Shown here piece by piece: positions 21,446 through 31,797 of a DNA stretch of 64,000 nucleotides. Every line of letters starts with the position of its first letter. Position 1 is the stretch's first letter. Below the pieces are notes generated by a model. It saw only the letters and a list, made by a program, of their open reading frames with translations, searched no databases and was not told where the DNA came from. Origin of the DNA: Brevundimonas sp. A19_0 (lineage in GTDB: Bacteria > Pseudomonadota > Alphaproteobacteria > Caulobacterales > Caulobacteraceae); the NCBI RefSeq assembly GCF_017744255.1, contig NZ_JAGHQP010000002.1, forward strand, positions 248,001 through 312,000, in the 5' to 3' direction. A program made the translations under genes and the position numbers.

Positions 21446-23515
21446 ATGCCTCCCTCTTCCCCGCCGTTCCTGTTCGACCTGCCCGAGACCGAGCCCGAAA
21501 AGCCGGCCGGCGCGCCTGCGCGCCCGGCACCGCCTGCGCCCGTGGCGGCCGCTCCGACCTCGCCGGTCGAGGCGCCTGCGGGCACCACGGGCTATTCGGC
21601 CGCCTCGATCGAGGTGCTGGAGGGGCTCGAGCCGGTCCGCAAACGCCCCGGGATGTATATCGGCGGCACCGATGAGCGCGCCCTGCACCATCTGTTCGCC
21701 GAGGTGCTCGACAACGCCATGGACGAGGCGGTCGCCCGCCACGCCAAGCTGATCAAGGTCGAGCTCGATGCCGAGGGCTACCTCTCGGTGCACGACGACG
21801 GCCGCGGCATTCCGGTCGATCCGCACCCGAAACACCCCGGCAAGTCGGCGCTTGAGGTCGTGATGACCGTGCTCCACTCGGGTGGCAAATTCTCGGGCAA
21901 GGCCTATGAGACCTCCGGCGGCCTGCATGGCGTGGGCGTGTCCGTGGTCAACGCCCTCTCTGACCACTTGGAAGTCACCGTCTGGCGCGACGGCCATGAA
22001 TGGCACCAGAGCTTCTCGCGCGGCCTGCCCCTCCGCGGACTGGAGCGGGGCCAGCCGTCAAAGAAGCACGGCACCCTGATCCGCTTCCGGCCGGACGAGC
22101 AGATCTTCGGCACCGGTGCCACCTTCAAGCCCGCACGCCTGTTCCGCATGACGCGGTCCAAGGCCTATCTGTTCCGCGGGGTCGAGATCCGCTGGACCTG
22201 CGCGCCGGAGCGGATCGTCGATGCCACCCCGGCCAGCGCCGTGCTTCACTTCCCCGGCGGTCTGGCGGACGCCCTGTCTGACCGGATCGGCGAGCTGGAA
22301 ACCGTCACCCCGGCCTTCAGCGGCCGCGTTGAGCGCAAGGGCGAGGCGGGCGCCGTCGAATGGGCCGTGACCTGGAGCCCGGCGGGCTTCGGAGAGGCCG
22401 ACGGCTTCGTCCAGTCCTACTGCAACACCGTTGCTACGCCCGACGGCGGCACGCATGAGGCGGGCTTCCGGGCTGCCCTGGTCAAGGGGCTCAAGGCCTA
22501 CGGCGAGCTGTCGAACGAAAAGCGGGCCTCGATCATCACCGCCGAGGATGTGATCGCCAACGCCGGGGCCATGATCTCGGTCTTCCTGCGCAATCCGGAA
22601 TTCCAGGGCCAGACCAAGGACCGCCTGTCCTCGCCCGAGGGCGCCCGGCTGGTTGAGCAGCTGGTGCGCGACCCGTTCGACCACTGGCTGACCGAAAGTC
22701 CAAAACAGGCCACCACCCTGCTGGGCTTCGTCATTGACCGCGCCGAGGACCGGCTCAAGCGCCGCAAGGACAAGGAAGTCCAGCGCGCCGCCGCTACGCG
22801 CAAACTGCGCCTGCCCGGCAAGCTGGCCGACTGCACCCGTCAGGCGGCCCAGGGCACGGAACTGTTCATCGTCGAGGGCGATTCGGCCGGGGGCTCGGCC
22901 AAACAGGCACGCGATCGCGCTACCCAGGCCATTCTGCCCCTGCGCGGCAAGATCCTGAACGTCGCCTCGGCGACTGCGGACAAGCTGCGGGCCAATGCCG
23001 AGTTGTCGGACCTGACGCTGGCGCTGGGCGTCCAGCCCGGCACCCGGTTCAGCCTCGACGACCTGCGCTATGAGCGGGTCATCATCATGACCGACGCCGA
23101 CGTCGACGGCGCCCACATCGCGGCCCTGCTGATCACCTATTTCTACCGTGTCATGCCCGAGGTGATCCGGCATGGTCGACTGTTCATGGCCCTGCCGCCG
23201 CTCTACCGCATCCAGGCCGGCAGCCTGTCGGAATATGCGCGCGACGACGCCCACCGGGACGAACTGCTGGCGACCACCTTCAAGGGCCGCAAGACCGAGA
23301 TCGGCCGCTTCAAGGGCCTTGGGGAAATGATGGCCTCCCAGCTCAAGGAGACCACCATGGATCCGAAGAAGCGCACCCTGGCCCGCGTCACCCTGCCGGA
23401 ATCGGAAGACGACATCGCCGATCTGGTCGAGCGCCTGATGGGCAAGAAGGCCGAGCCGCGCTTCGATTTCATCCAGCAGAACGCCCGCTTCGCCCAGGCC
23501 GATCTGGATCTGTGA
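21446..23515 (+). CDS. parE: DNA topoisomerase IV subunit B
   Basis: The 689-residue GHKL ATPase/Toprim subunit pairs with ParC to decatenate chromosomes. It starts with a Pro/Ala-rich leader of about 45 residues, then [14 protein letters not shown], the ATP-site [25 protein letters not shown], and the Toprim motifs [18 protein letters not shown] and [20 protein letters not shown]. The C-terminus [20 protein letters not shown] is typical of ParE. The other subunit, parC, lies at 54817-57018. GyrB was considered, but the short C-terminus and TTMDP ending fit ParE. Confidence 0.93.
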   Translation: MPPSSPPFLFDLPETEPEKPAGAPARPAPPAPVAAAPTSPVEAPAGTTGYSAASIEVLEGLEPVRKRPGMYIGGTDERALHHLFAEVLDNAMDEAVARHAKLIKVELDAEGYLSVHDDGRGIPVDPHPKHPGKSALEVVMTVLHSGGKFSGKAYETSGGLHGVGVSVVNALSDHLEVTVWRDGHEWHQSFSRGLPLRGLERGQPSKKHGTLIRFRPDEQIFGTGATFKPARLFRMTRSKAYLFRGVEIRWTCAPERIVDATPASAVLHFPGGLADALSDRIGELETVTPAFSGRVERKGEAGAVEWAVTWSPAGFGEADGFVQSYCNTVATPDGGTHEAGFRAALVKGLKAYGELSNEKRASIITAEDVIANAGAMISVFLRNPEFQGQTKDRLSSPEGARLVEQLVRDPFDHWLTESPKQATTLLGFVIDRAEDRLKRRKDKEVQRAAATRKLRLPGKLADCTRQAAQGTELFIVEGDSAGGSAKQARDRATQAILPLRGKILNVASATADKLRANAELSDLTLALGVQPGTRFSLDDLRYERVIIMTDADVDGAHIAALLITYFYRVMPEVIRHGRLFMALPPLYRIQAGSLSEYARDDAHRDELLATTFKGRKTEIGRFKGLGEMMASQLKETTMDPKKRTLARVTLPESEDDIADLVERLMGKKAEPRFDFIQQNARFAQADLDL

Positions 23516-23606
23516 CAGCCGTTCCGCAATCGTCACCGAACCGTGATGACGCGCGGGCCCCGGCGGTTGCATAAGGGCGCCACATCGTCCTCCCCACAGG
23601 TGTCTC

Positions 23607-24995
23607 ATGTCTCTTGCGCGTCGTGAACTGCTGACCTCTGGCGCAGCCGGTCTGGCCTTCGCGGGCCTCGCCCGTCATGCCCATGCCCAGGATGCCGGCG
23701 AAGAGACCTACATCAACCAGGTCGAGGGCTACGGCCCCCTCCGGACCGATCCGGCCGGCCTTCTCGATCTGCCCGAGGGCTTTTCCTACCAGGTGATTTC
23801 GCAGAGCGGCGACACCATGGACGACGGCCTGTTCGTGCCCGGACAGCCGGACGGCATGGGCTGTTTCGATCTGGGCGACGGCCGCGTCGCCCTGATCCGC
23901 AATCACGAGCTGAAGGGCTCCAGCGCCCTGCACCGCAATCTCGGGCCGGGCGGCCTGCATCAGGAGCGCATCCGCCATGTCGATGCCACGCGCGCCTATG
24001 ACACCTACAAGGACGGTCGGCCCCTGCCGGGCGGCACCACCACCCTCGTCTATGATCTCGGCAGCCGCCAGACGATCAGCCAGCACCTGTCGCTCAGCGG
24101 CACCTCGACCAACTGCTGCGGTGGCATCACACCCTGGGGCAGCTGGCTGACCTGCGAGGAAAACACCGAGACGGCCGAGACCGGCAATGTCACCCGCCCG
24201 CACGGCTTTGTCTTCGAGGTTCCGGTCGCCGCCGAGGGTCTGGTCGATCCGGTTCCGCTCAAGGCCATGGGCCGCTTCGAGCACGAGGCCGTCTGCGTCG
24301 ATCCCCGCACCGGCATCGTCTATCTGACCGAGGACAAGAACGACGGCCTGTTCTACCGCTTCATCCCGAAGACGCCGGGCAAGCTGGCCGAGGGCGGGCG
24401 CCTCCAGGCCATGGCGATCAAGGATGTAGCCGGCGCCGATACCCGCAACCAGGACGACCGCTTCTGGACCGTCGGCGACTGGCGCGAGATCACCTGGATC
24501 GACATGGACGACGTCGAATCCCCCAATGACGACCTGCGCCAGCGCGGCCATGCCGCCGGGGGGGCGCTGGTCGCCCGGGGCGAAGGCCTGTGGTGGGGCA
24601 AGGACGAGTTCTACATGACCGCCACCTCGGGCGGCCCGATCCGGCGGGGTCAGGTGATGCGCGTCCAGCCCGGTCTGAACGGCGCCGCCGACCGGATCCA
24701 GCTGTTCGTCGAGAGCACCGACGAAAAGACCCTCAACATGGGCGACAACATCACCGTCGCCCCGTGGGGTGACCTGATCGTCTGCGAGGACAACTATTCC
24801 TCGACCATCCGCAATCATCTTAAGGGTGTCACCCGCGACGGGCAGGTCTATACGATCGGACGCAACGTCTTCACGGGCAATTCCGAGTTCGCCGGCGCCT
24901 GCTTCTCGCCCGACGGACAGGTGCTGTTCGTCAACATCATGTACCCGGGCATGACCCTGGCGATCAGAGGCCCATGGACCTCGGTCCGCCGATAA
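23607..24995 (+). CDS. Exported PhoX-like protein (DUF839), probable phosphatase
   Basis: The 462-residue protein carries a twin-arginine-like signal, MSLARRELLTSGAAGLAFAG, cleaved near AHAQ. The rest matches PhoX/DUF839 proteins: LPEGFSYQVISQSGDTMDDG, RNHELKG, SLSGTSTNCCGGITPWGSWL, TCEENTE, GRFEHEAVCVDPRTGIVYLT, EDKNDGLFYRF and late FVNIMYPGMTLAI. PhoX enzymes are Ca/Fe-dependent periplasmic alkaline phosphatases. Catalytic activity is likely but unproven. The 3' end overlaps the convergent ctaA by 32 bases. Confidence 0.82.
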   Translation: MSLARRELLTSGAAGLAFAGLARHAHAQDAGEETYINQVEGYGPLRTDPAGLLDLPEGFSYQVISQSGDTMDDGLFVPGQPDGMGCFDLGDGRVALIRNHELKGSSALHRNLGPGGLHQERIRHVDATRAYDTYKDGRPLPGGTTTLVYDLGSRQTISQHLSLSGTSTNCCGGITPWGSWLTCEENTETAETGNVTRPHGFVFEVPVAAEGLVDPVPLKAMGRFEHEAVCVDPRTGIVYLTEDKNDGLFYRFIPKTPGKLAEGGRLQAMAIKDVAGADTRNQDDRFWTVGDWREITWIDMDDVESPNDDLRQRGHAAGGALVARGEGLWWGKDEFYMTATSGGPIRRGQVMRVQPGLNGAADRIQLFVESTDEKTLNMGDNITVAPWGDLIVCEDNYSSTIRNHLKGVTRDGQVYTIGRNVFTGNSEFAGACFSPDGQVLFVNIMYPGMTLAIRGPWTSVRR

Positions 24996-26064
24996 ACCGC
25001 CGCGGGCGCGACCGCATCACCAGCCACAGATTGACGGTCGCGGTCGCCAGCACAACGGCCGCCCCGGCCTGGTGCAGCACACCCAGCCAGACCGGCACAC
25101 CCTGCATCAGGGTGACGATGCCCAGCCCGGCCTGCAGCATAACGACCCCCAGCAGCACCCAGGCCGAGGCCCCGGCCCCCTCGGCCAGCCGCCAGCGCCA
25201 GGCCTGGATCGCATAGACGATAACAGCCACCATCAGCGCATAGGCCGTCATCCGGTGATTGAACTGCGTCAGGGCCTGGTCGTGCAGGAAGGCCAGCGCG
25301 CCCTGCCCCCAGTTCACCGGCGCGAGGAAGGCGCCATTCATCAACGGCCAGTCGGTATAGACCAGCCCGGCCTTGCCCCCGGCCACCAGCGCGCCCAGCA
25401 GGCATTGCAGGAACACCAGACCCAGCAGCAGCGCCGCACCCCGCACCCAGCCCGTCGGCGAATCGGACCGCTCGGGCCCGTTCAGCGCCTCCAGCCCCGT
25501 CCAGATCAGGGCCGCAAAGATCAGCAGGGCGAGACCCAGGTGAAATGCCAGCCGCTCGGGCGCCACATCGACGCGGGCCTCCAGCCCCGACGACACCATC
25601 CACCAGCCGACCGCCCCCTGCAGCCCGCCCAGCAGCAGCAGCACACCGCAGCGCCAGATCAGCCGGTCCGGCAGGGCCGGCAGGCCCACACGCCGGAGGA
25701 AGGGGATCGACCTCGCGGCCAGAAACACCAGGAACGGCAGGGCGAACACCAGACCGATCACCCGTCCCAGCTGCCGGTGGATCCACTCCCACCAGTAGAT
25801 CCCCTGGAACTCCGACAGGCTCATCCCCTCATTGACCAGCTTATACTGGGGGATCGCCTGATACTTCCGGAAGGCCTCCTCCCAGTCGGCCTCGGTCAGC
25901 GGCGGAATGGCGCCCAGCAGCGGCTTCCACTCGGTGATCGACAGGCCCGAGCCGGTCAGGCGGGTAATCCCCCCCACGACCACCATGGCGAACACGAGGC
26001 TCGCCACGAGGAACAGCCACAGGGCTACGGAAACGCTGCGTTCGGGCCGGCCAAAACGGTTCAT
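24964..26064 (-). CDS. ctaA: Heme A synthase
   Basis: The 366-residue, eight-span membrane protein oxidises heme O to heme A for cytochrome aa3 oxidase. Family marks are GGITRLTGSGLSITEWKPLL, WWEWIHRQLGRVIGLVFALP, LAFHLGLALLIF, FLHDQALTQFNHRMTAYAL and LHQAGAAVVLATATVNLWL, supplying the heme-ligand histidines of the CtaA/Cox15 fold. The long first loop with EWKPLLGAIPPL is typical of the alphaproteobacterial/mitochondrial type. It is convergent with the PhoX-like gene. No ctaB or oxidase genes are nearby. Confidence 0.93.
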   Translation of the reverse strand: MNRFGRPERSVSVALWLFLVASLVFAMVVVGGITRLTGSGLSITEWKPLLGAIPPLTEADWEEAFRKYQAIPQYKLVNEGMSLSEFQGIYWWEWIHRQLGRVIGLVFALPFLVFLAARSIPFLRRVGLPALPDRLIWRCGVLLLLGGLQGAVGWWMVSSGLEARVDVAPERLAFHLGLALLIFAALIWTGLEALNGPERSDSPTGWVRGAALLLGLVFLQCLLGALVAGGKAGLVYTDWPLMNGAFLAPVNWGQGALAFLHDQALTQFNHRMTAYALMVAVIVYAIQAWRWRLAEGAGASAWVLLGVVMLQAGLGIVTLMQGVPVWLGVLHQAGAAVVLATATVNLWLVMRSRPRRFIGGPRSMGL

Positions 26065-26195
26065 TCAAAGCTCGCCACGGGTACGGTACAGTGCAAGGTC
26101 GATGGACCCGACCTCGGTACAGGCGATATGCCTGTCCAGGACGGCAAGATCGAGTCGCTTTTGACGGTCACGCCGTCGCACGAACGGAGACGCAC

Positions 26196-26447
26196 GTGGA
26201 CAATCTGGACATCGCGGTCGCGGTCCTGCTGACGGCAGCCCTCGCCTGGGGCTTTGACGCCGTGACCGGTCGTCGCGGACTGGCGGCCCCCATGCTCGTG
26301 GCGTTCACAGGCGCACTGTGCGGAGGCTTCCTGGCCGTGCGGGTGTTCGTCGTGGCGACGCTCGACCAGTGGCCGTGGGTCGTCTGGGCACTGGGCGGCG
26401 CGATTCTGGCGCTCGCCGCCCACTTCCTGTTCCGGAACACCCGCTGA
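26196..26447 (+). CDS. Small three-span membrane protein
   Basis: The 83-residue protein starts with GTG after CGGAGAC and is nearly all hydrophobic: VAVLLTAALAWGFDAVTG, PMLVAFTGALCGGFLAVRVF and WVVWALGGAILALAAHFLF. It overlaps the DUF2842 gene by one base. The GxxxG-rich segments recall transglycosylase-associated/GlsB-type membrane proteins, but the match is weak and function is unknown. Confidence 0.55.
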   Translation: MDNLDIAVAVLLTAALAWGFDAVTGRRGLAAPMLVAFTGALCGGFLAVRVFVVATLDQWPWVVWALGGAILALAAHFLFRNTR

Positions 26448-26653
26448 TGCCGGTGCGGGTGCGCCGACTGGTTGCCATGGTCGGCATCGTGGCCTTCCTG
26501 GCCTTCTACATCTGGGCGGTGCTGGCCATCCATGCCCTGCTGCCCCGCTCGTTCTGGACCGACCTGATCTTCTATCCGATTGCCGGGATCGCCTGGGGCG
26601 TTCCCCTGTTCCCCCTGCTCCGCTGGGCCGAGCGCGAGCCGCCGCGCCGCTAG
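26447..26653 (+). CDS. DUF2842 membrane protein
   Basis: The 68-residue protein has two membrane segments, VAMVGIVAFLAFYIWAVLAI and LIFYPIAGIAWGVPLFPLLR, ending in a short charged tail. Length and the YPIAGIAWGVP motif match DUF2842, an alphaproteobacterial family of unknown function. ATG shares a base with the previous stop. Confidence 0.75.
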   Translation: MPVRVRRLVAMVGIVAFLAFYIWAVLAIHALLPRSFWTDLIFYPIAGIAWGVPLFPLLRWAEREPPRR

Positions 26654-26719
26654 GGAACTTTGAAATCCGCCCGTCGGTTACCCATCTGAGGGGTCACACG
26701 GTTTCGGAGTGCAAGACGA

Positions 26720-26983
26720 ATGGCAGGTGGCTGGACACGCGACGGCGCGGTTCTGGACCAGATCGAGGACACGGTCGGCGACGGCGTCAGCTCGGCGCGC
26801 GCGCGGCTGCCCTCCGGCCCGGGTACCGAAGAGTGTGTCGAATGCGGGGATGAAATCCCCGAGCGCCGCCGCCTGGCCCTGCCCGGCGTCACCACCTGCG
26901 TCCAGTGCCAGTCCGGGCGCGATGCCAGCGTCCGCCACTCCTCCATCAACCGCCGGGGCAGCAAGGACAGCCAGCTGAGGTAG
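26720..26983 (+). CDS. DksA/TraR-family C4 zinc-finger protein (YbiI-like)
   Basis: The 87-residue protein MAGGWTRDGAVLDQIEDTVG is close in layout to E. coli YbiI. The zinc finger is EECVECGDEIPERRRLALPG followed by VTTCVQCQSGRD, and it ends in RRGSKDSQLR like YbiI. Short TraR/DksA proteins act at the RNA polymerase secondary channel, but this one lacks the long DksA coiled coil, so a ppGpp-related role is not shown. It is followed closely by tRNA-Pro on the other strand. Confidence 0.85.
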   Translation: MAGGWTRDGAVLDQIEDTVGDGVSSARARLPSGPGTEECVECGDEIPERRRLALPGVTTCVQCQSGRDASVRHSSINRRGSKDSQLR

Positions 26984-27046
26984 GCCCCCAATTGCAAAGG
27001 GGCCGCCCGAAAGCGACCCCCTAAGCCAACCGTCTTCTTGCAAAGA

Positions 27047-27123
<77 letters not shown>

Positions 27124-27194
27124 GAGGCGCCCCCTATAGACGGGCAATCCGGCCCTCGCAAACCCAAATCCGGGCCCGGCCTCACAATATTGCT

Positions 27195-27623
27195 TCAGCG
27201 GCTGAGCGCGGCTTCCAGACGCGTCCGCGCGGCCTCGATATCGCGCAGGACCGAGGTCAGGCGCTCGCGCTGGTCGTCGGTCAGCCCGGTCCCCGCAGGG
27301 GCTTGAGCTGCGGTGCTCGCCGCCGGGGGAGACAGGGCGTCGACCGGTCCTGTGGCGGTGTCCTCGCCCAGGATGCGCTTCAGCCCTTCGGTCTTGTGCA
27401 GACGCGCAACGCCCTTGAGCGTCAGTCCCTCCTCGTGCAGCAGGCGCCGCACGCCCTTAAGGACCTCGACGTCCTGCGCGCGATAGAAACGCCGCCCCCC
27501 GGCGCGTTTGACCGGGCTGACGAAGGTGAATTTCGTCTCCCAGAAGCGCAGCACATGCTGGGGCACGCCGACTTCGGTGGCGGCTTCGGAAATGCTGCGG
27601 AAGGCGTCGGGGCTCTTGGCCAC
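27195..27623 (-). CDS. MerR-family transcriptional regulator
   Basis: The 142-residue protein begins with a MerR winged helix: FRSISEAATEVGVPQHVLRF, WETKFTFVSPVKRAGGRRFY and RAQDVEVLKGVRRLLHEEGL. The C-terminal third is an Ala/Pro linker and a short coiled coil, with no metal-binding cysteines. In alphaproteobacteria this type sits downstream of ihfA, as here (13-base gap), and belongs to the same transcript as plsX-fabH-ihfA. Its ligand and targets are unknown. Confidence 0.85.
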   Translation of the reverse strand: MAKSPDAFRSISEAATEVGVPQHVLRFWETKFTFVSPVKRAGGRRFYRAQDVEVLKGVRRLLHEEGLTLKGVARLHKTEGLKRILGEDTATGPVDALSPPAASTAAQAPAGTGLTDDQRERLTSVLRDIEAARTRLEAALSR

Positions 27624-27636
27624 GCGTGCCCTCCGG

Positions 27637-27939
27637 TCAGCCGGCCGCGTCGTGGACGCGGCTCTTCATGATCTGGGAGGCGCGGAAGCTGATGACCCGC
27701 CGCGGGTGGATGGCCGCCGGCACGCCCGTCTTGGGGTTGCGGCCCATGCGCGCGCGCTTCTCCCGGACCTGGAATACGCCAAAGCCCGAAAGCTTGACGG
27801 TCTCGCCCCGCTCCAGCGCCTCGACGATCAGCCCGAGCGTTCGCTCGACCAGCGTCGAACATTCATTCCGGGACAGGCCCAGCGACTCATGCACGGCATC
27901 GCACAGGTCGGCCCGGGTCAGTGTCTGGTGATTGTCCAC
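27637..27939 (-). CDS. ihfA: Integration host factor subunit alpha
   Basis: The 100-residue HU/IHF protein has the dimer helices TLTRADLCDAVHESLGLSRN and ETVKLSGFGVFQVREKRARM, and the arm RNPKTGVPAAIHPRRVISFR with the conserved GRNPKT and intercalating proline. IHF bends DNA and is needed by many phage recombinases, so it may serve the prophage integrase in this window. The gene follows fabH after a 75-base gap. Confidence 0.92.
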   Translation of the reverse strand: MDNHQTLTRADLCDAVHESLGLSRNECSTLVERTLGLIVEALERGETVKLSGFGVFQVREKRARMGRNPKTGVPAAIHPRRVISFRASQIMKSRVHDAAG

Positions 27940-28014
27940 GCGTCACTCCCCTCGCTGAAGTCAGTTCGCCATTAAAGGCTGAAAGCCGTTGAAATGGAAA
28001 GGCGCAAATTCGTT

Positions 28015-28992
28015 TTACAGGCGAAGTGCACAGGCGCCCCAGGTCAGGCCGCCGCCCATGGCCTCGAGCAGAACCAGATCCCCCCGCTTGATGCGGCCGT
28101 CACGGATGGCGAAATCGAGGGCCAGCGGAATGGACGCCGCCGAGGTGTTGGCATGCAGTGCCACCGTCGAGACCACCTTGTTCTCGTCGAGGCCCAGACG
28201 GTCCCCAACGCCCTTGATGATCCGCTGGTTGGCCTGGTGCGGGACGAACCAGTCGACGTCCGCGACCTCGATGCCCGCGTCCCTGGCCGCCGCCGTGATG
28301 GCTTCGGCGATATTGACCACGGCATGGCGGAACACCTGATTGCCCAGCATGCGCAGATGGCCGACCTCGCCGGTCGTGGCCGGGCCGCCGTCGACATACA
28401 GCAGGTCCGTCTTGGTCCCGTCGCAGCGCAGGGCCGTGCCCAGAATGCCCCGGTCCGCCGGTGTCCCCTGCCCTTCGACGGGCTCCAGCACGACCGCCCC
28501 CGCGCCGTCGCCGAACAGGACGCATGTCGTGCGGTCCTCCCAGTCCATCAGCCGGGTCATTTCCTCGGCGCCGATGACGAGGGCGCATTTCGACGTGCCG
28601 CGCGCGACAAAGCCGTCGGCCACGGTCAGCGCATAGACGAAGCCCGAGCAGACTGCCTGGATGTCGAATGCCACCCCGACCGGCACGCCCAGCTTGCGCT
28701 GCACGATCGAGGCCGTGGCCGGGAAGGTCATATCGGGCGTGGTCGTCGCGACGATGATCAGATCGACATCGGCCGGGGTCTTGCCCGCATCGGCCAGGGC
28801 CTTGCGCGCGGCCTCGACCGCCAGATCACTGGTCGGCTGGTCGGACGCGGCCTGGTGGCGCTGACGGATGCCCGTCCGCTCGATGATCCACTCATCCGAG
28901 GTGTCGACGAACTTCGCCAGATCGGCATTGGTCACGACCTTTTCCGGCAGATAGGCACCGACGCCGGTCACGGCGCTGCGAACTCGGGTCAC
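28015..28992 (-). CDS. fabH: 3-oxoacyl-ACP synthase III
   Basis: The 325-residue enzyme starts fatty-acid chains by condensing acetyl-CoA with malonyl-ACP. The catalytic triad is visible: Cys in [19 protein letters not shown], His in [16 protein letters not shown] and Asn in [14 protein letters not shown]. The N-terminus [20 protein letters not shown] and [13 protein letters not shown] are typical. It overlaps plsX by four bases, a common plsX-fabH pair. Confidence 0.95.
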   Translation of the reverse strand: MTRVRSAVTGVGAYLPEKVVTNADLAKFVDTSDEWIIERTGIRQRHQAASDQPTSDLAVEAARKALADAGKTPADVDLIIVATTTPDMTFPATASIVQRKLGVPVGVAFDIQAVCSGFVYALTVADGFVARGTSKCALVIGAEEMTRLMDWEDRTTCVLFGDGAGAVVLEPVEGQGTPADRGILGTALRCDGTKTDLLYVDGGPATTGEVGHLRMLGNQVFRHAVVNIAEAITAAARDAGIEVADVDWFVPHQANQRIIKGVGDRLGLDENKVVSTVALHANTSAASIPLALDFAIRDGRIKRGDLVLLEAMGGGLTWGACALRL

Positions 28993-30086
28993 TGAGCTGT
29001 CTCCCCACCGGTGGCCGTGGCCGCGCCGGCATCGTCCTCTTCCAGAACCGTGGTCATGCGCTTCAGACTGGCGCCCACCTTGGTCATATAGTCACTGCGG
29101 GCCAGATCGCCCGCCACGCGGATGGCATTGCCGAATCCATAGGCGCTGGCGCCCCCATGGCTCTTCACCACAATGCCGTTCAGGCCCAGCAGGGGCCCGC
29201 CGTTGATGGCGTTCGGGTCGATCCGGCTGCGCATCTTCTTCAGGGCAGGCAGCGCCATCAGGGCCCCGAGACGCGACGGCAGGCCCGACATCAGGGCCTC
29301 CTTCAGCAGACCCGAGATGAACCGCGCCGTGCCTTCGGCGGTCTTAAGGGCCACATTGCCGGTAAAGCCGTCGGTGACGATCACATCGACCGTGCCCCGG
29401 GCGATGTCATCGCCCTCCACAAAGCCGTGATAGTCCAGATCAAACGCCCCGCTTCGCAGCAGGCGGTGGGCCTCGCGCACCTGTTCATGGCCCTTCATGT
29501 CCTCCGACCCCACGTTCAGCAGGCCGATCGTCGGCCGCTTCGTTCCGTGGACAGCGGTCTGGAAGGCCTCGCCCATGATGGCGAACTCGATCAGCTGGGC
29601 TGCGTCGCAGTCGATATTGGCCCCGACGTCCAGAACCGCGGTGATACCCTTCATCGTCGGCCAGCTGGCGACGATGGCCGGGCGCTCCAGTCCGGGCGCC
29701 GCCATGCGCAGCTGCAGCTTCGAAATGGCCATCAGCGCGCCGGTATTACCGGCCGAGACCACGGCTGCCGCCTCGCCGGTCTTCACCGACTCAATGGCGT
29801 TCCACAGACTGGACCCTTTGCCCCGCCGCAGGGCCTGGGCGGGCTTTTCGTCCATGGCGACGAACTTGTCCGTGTGCCGGATATCCAGGCGGGCCGCAGG
29901 CACCTTGTGGACGCTGACCTGGCCCTCAATCGCCTCGGCCTGGCCGTGGACGATGAACCGGACATCGGCATCCTCATGGGCCTTCAGATAGTCGGCAATG
30001 CCGCCCACCACGACCGAAGGCCCGTGATCGCCACCCATGGCGTCCAGCGAGATGACCAGCGTTTTCGACAAGCAGAAAGTCTCCAT
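28989..30086 (-). CDS. plsX: Phosphate acyltransferase PlsX
   Basis: PlsX makes acyl-phosphate from acyl-ACP for phospholipid synthesis. Marks are [75 protein letters not shown] and [20 protein letters not shown]. An ATG at 30086 gives 365 residues; a TTG at 30071 with GGAGA upstream would give [14 protein letters not shown], closer to the usual N-terminus, and is the more probable start. It lies between the DUF177 gene and fabH. Confidence 0.93.
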   Translation of the reverse strand: METFCLSKTLVISLDAMGGDHGPSVVVGGIADYLKAHEDADVRFIVHGQAEAIEGQVSVHKVPAARLDIRHTDKFVAMDEKPAQALRRGKGSSLWNAIESVKTGEAAAVVSAGNTGALMAISKLQLRMAAPGLERPAIVASWPTMKGITAVLDVGANIDCDAAQLIEFAIMGEAFQTAVHGTKRPTIGLLNVGSEDMKGHEQVREAHRLLRSGAFDLDYHGFVEGDDIARGTVDVIVTDGFTGNVALKTAEGTARFISGLLKEALMSGLPSRLGALMALPALKKMRSRIDPNAINGGPLLGLNGIVVKSHGGASAYGFGNAIRVAGDLARSDYMTKVGASLKRMTTVLEEDDAGAATATGGETAQ

Positions 30087-30152
30087 GGGGCCGTTCGGCC
30101 TCGGGGGGCGGACGATAGCGCCCGAACCGGCGGATGCAACCGTCCTGCAGGC

Positions 30153-30677
30153 CTAGCCCGCGTCATCATCGCGTGACTTCACACGATCCTTCAGAACGGC
30201 AAAGGGCGAAATCTCCGCCGTCTCCTCCGGCGGCTCGAACACTGCTCCCGGCTTGCGCGGGAACGGGTCCAGTGCCAGCGACAGATGCTCCAGCACATGC
30301 CGGCTGACGTCGATGCGGCCGTCCGTGACCAGGTCCGGCGCATTCTCATCCAGGGTGATCTCAACCTCGGAGGTTTCCTCACCCTCCGGCGCCTCGACCA
30401 GGTCCAGGTCGAAGGATTCGTGGACCGTTTCCTCAACCGGCTCCAGCGTCAGACCACAGGCCTGCACCGCCTGACCGGACAGCTTGCCCGACAGGCGCCA
30501 GCCGGTGTGGGCGGGCACCAGCTGCACCTCGGCCTCGAACGCAGGCAGCTCCAGTATGCCCAGCCAGCGCGCGATGGCGCGGCGCGTCTCCGCGTCGGGC
30601 TTCAGGCTGAAGCTGCGCTTCTCGCCAATCTGGTTCAGGCGGACCGGCTCGGTCAGGACGGGCGGCTCGGCGCTCAT
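30153..30677 (-). CDS. DUF177 (YceD-type) protein
   Basis: The 174-residue acidic protein has the YceD/DUF177 layout: an N-terminal strand region with VRLNQIGEKRSFSLKPDAET, the motif GWRLSGKLSGQAVQACGLTL and the C-terminal LALDPFPRKPGAVFEPPEET. YceD in other bacteria is linked to 23S rRNA and L32 synthesis. Here no rpmF follows; plsX does. The start overlaps the end of the CBP3 gene by four bases. Confidence 0.85.
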   Translation of the reverse strand: MSAEPPVLTEPVRLNQIGEKRSFSLKPDAETRRAIARWLGILELPAFEAEVQLVPAHTGWRLSGKLSGQAVQACGLTLEPVEETVHESFDLDLVEAPEGEETSEVEITLDENAPDLVTDGRIDVSRHVLEHLSLALDPFPRKPGAVFEPPEETAEISPFAVLKDRVKSRDDDAG

Positions 30678-31204
30678 GCGGCAATCTCCGCCCAGTTCGG
30701 GGCACTCAGGGCCTCGCGGAAGGCCTGCTCGGCCAGTCGCTCGCGCGACTCCAGTGCATAGCGCGCCAGCCAGGCGGCGTGATCCGCGCCATGGCCGCCA
30801 TAAACATTGCGGTCCAGTGCTTCGGTCAGGCCGTTGCTGTCCCCCGCCCGCAGCGGCGTCTCATAGGCCTGCATTCGGCCGTAAAGGGCCTCGCCCAGCT
30901 TGCGCATCTTCTTCGACACCTCGACGTCGCCCACACCCAGTTCGCGCAGGGTGTTATCCAGTGCCGACACATAGGTATCGAAGAGGTCCTGTGCCGCGTC
31001 GCGCCCTTCGGTCGTGTCCTCGTCGCGCAGGCGCAGCACCAGCAGCAGCACATGCAGGGTGTAGAGCTCGAATCGCGCGTCGATCCGGTCCTCGACCCCG
31101 TGATCGACATAGAAGGCACGGTCCCGCGCCCGGCTGACCGCCAGATCGTAGGCCGCCCGCCCGGCGGAGGCCCTGTCGCGCAGGCCGAGAAGTTTTTTCA
31201 GCAT
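30674..31204 (-). CDS. Ubiquinol-cytochrome c reductase chaperone (CBP3/UQCC1 family)
   Basis: The 176-residue protein starts MLKKLLGLRDRASAGRAAYD and has the family core FYVDHGVEDRIDARFELYTL, HVLLLVLRLRD, FDTYVSALDNTLRELGVGDV and VSKKMRKLGEALYGRMQAYE. Mitochondrial CBP3 helps make and assemble cytochrome b. The ATG at 31204 is preferred to a TTG two codons upstream. It is divergent from bamE. Confidence 0.9.
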   Translation of the reverse strand: MLKKLLGLRDRASAGRAAYDLAVSRARDRAFYVDHGVEDRIDARFELYTLHVLLLVLRLRDEDTTEGRDAAQDLFDTYVSALDNTLRELGVGDVEVSKKMRKLGEALYGRMQAYETPLRAGDSNGLTEALDRNVYGGHGADHAAWLARYALESRERLAEQAFREALSAPNWAEIAA

Positions 31205-31292
31205 GATCAAACGGCCCCTTTTCCGCCGCGACGTTGAACTAGGACGCGGCAGGGTCTAGGTCAAAGACCTTGTCTTGTCGCAGGCGCTGTCC

Positions 31293-31769
31293 ATGAATCG
31301 TACCAAGTCTCTCGCCGCCGCTCTTGTGCTGTCCGCCGGCCTCGTGGCCTGCGCGCCCGTAGTGGGCACCCACGGCTTTCAGGCGATCGATGTGAAGCCC
31401 GCCGACATCGTCGCCGGCACCGACACCCGCGAGACCGTTCTGGCCCAGCTGGGCTCGCCGTCCGCCACCTCGGTCTTCGAGGAAGAGAGCGTCTGGTACT
31501 ACATCAGCCAGACCACGCGAAAATACACCTTCAACCGCGCCTTCGTCGCCCAGCGCAATGTGACCGAGATCACCTTCGACGATGCCGGCAAGGTCCTGGG
31601 CGTGCGCACCCTCGGCCTGGAAGACGGTCAGGACATCGCGATGAACCCGAACGAGACGCCGACCCGTGGCCGCGAGCTGACCATCATCGAGCAGCTGCTG
31701 GGCAACGTCGGTCGCGGCCAGCTGCCCCGCACCGACGAGGACGTCCCCGGCCAGCGCCGCCCGGACTGA
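31293..31769 (+). CDS. bamE: Outer-membrane assembly lipoprotein BamE
   Basis: The 158-residue protein has a lipoprotein signal, MNRTKSLAAALVLSAGLVAC, with Cys20 as the lipidated residue. The SmpA/OmlA fold follows: TDTRETVLAQLGSPSATSVF, SVWYYISQTTRKYTF and VTEITFDDAGKVLGVRTLGL. BamE is part of the beta-barrel assembly machine. The C-terminal extension of about 40 residues is polar. A strong terminator follows at 31798. Confidence 0.92.
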   Translation: MNRTKSLAAALVLSAGLVACAPVVGTHGFQAIDVKPADIVAGTDTRETVLAQLGSPSATSVFEEESVWYYISQTTRKYTFNRAFVAQRNVTEITFDDAGKVLGVRTLGLEDGQDIAMNPNETPTRGRELTIIEQLLGNVGRGQLPRTDEDVPGQRRPD

Positions 31770-31797
31770 TCCTTACGACATCACCGACCAAAGAAAT

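Noticed and set aside
24964..24995. 32-base overlap of the PhoX-like gene and ctaA as a sign of error
   Set aside because: Both C-termini fit their families; short convergent overlaps are normal in such dense genomes.
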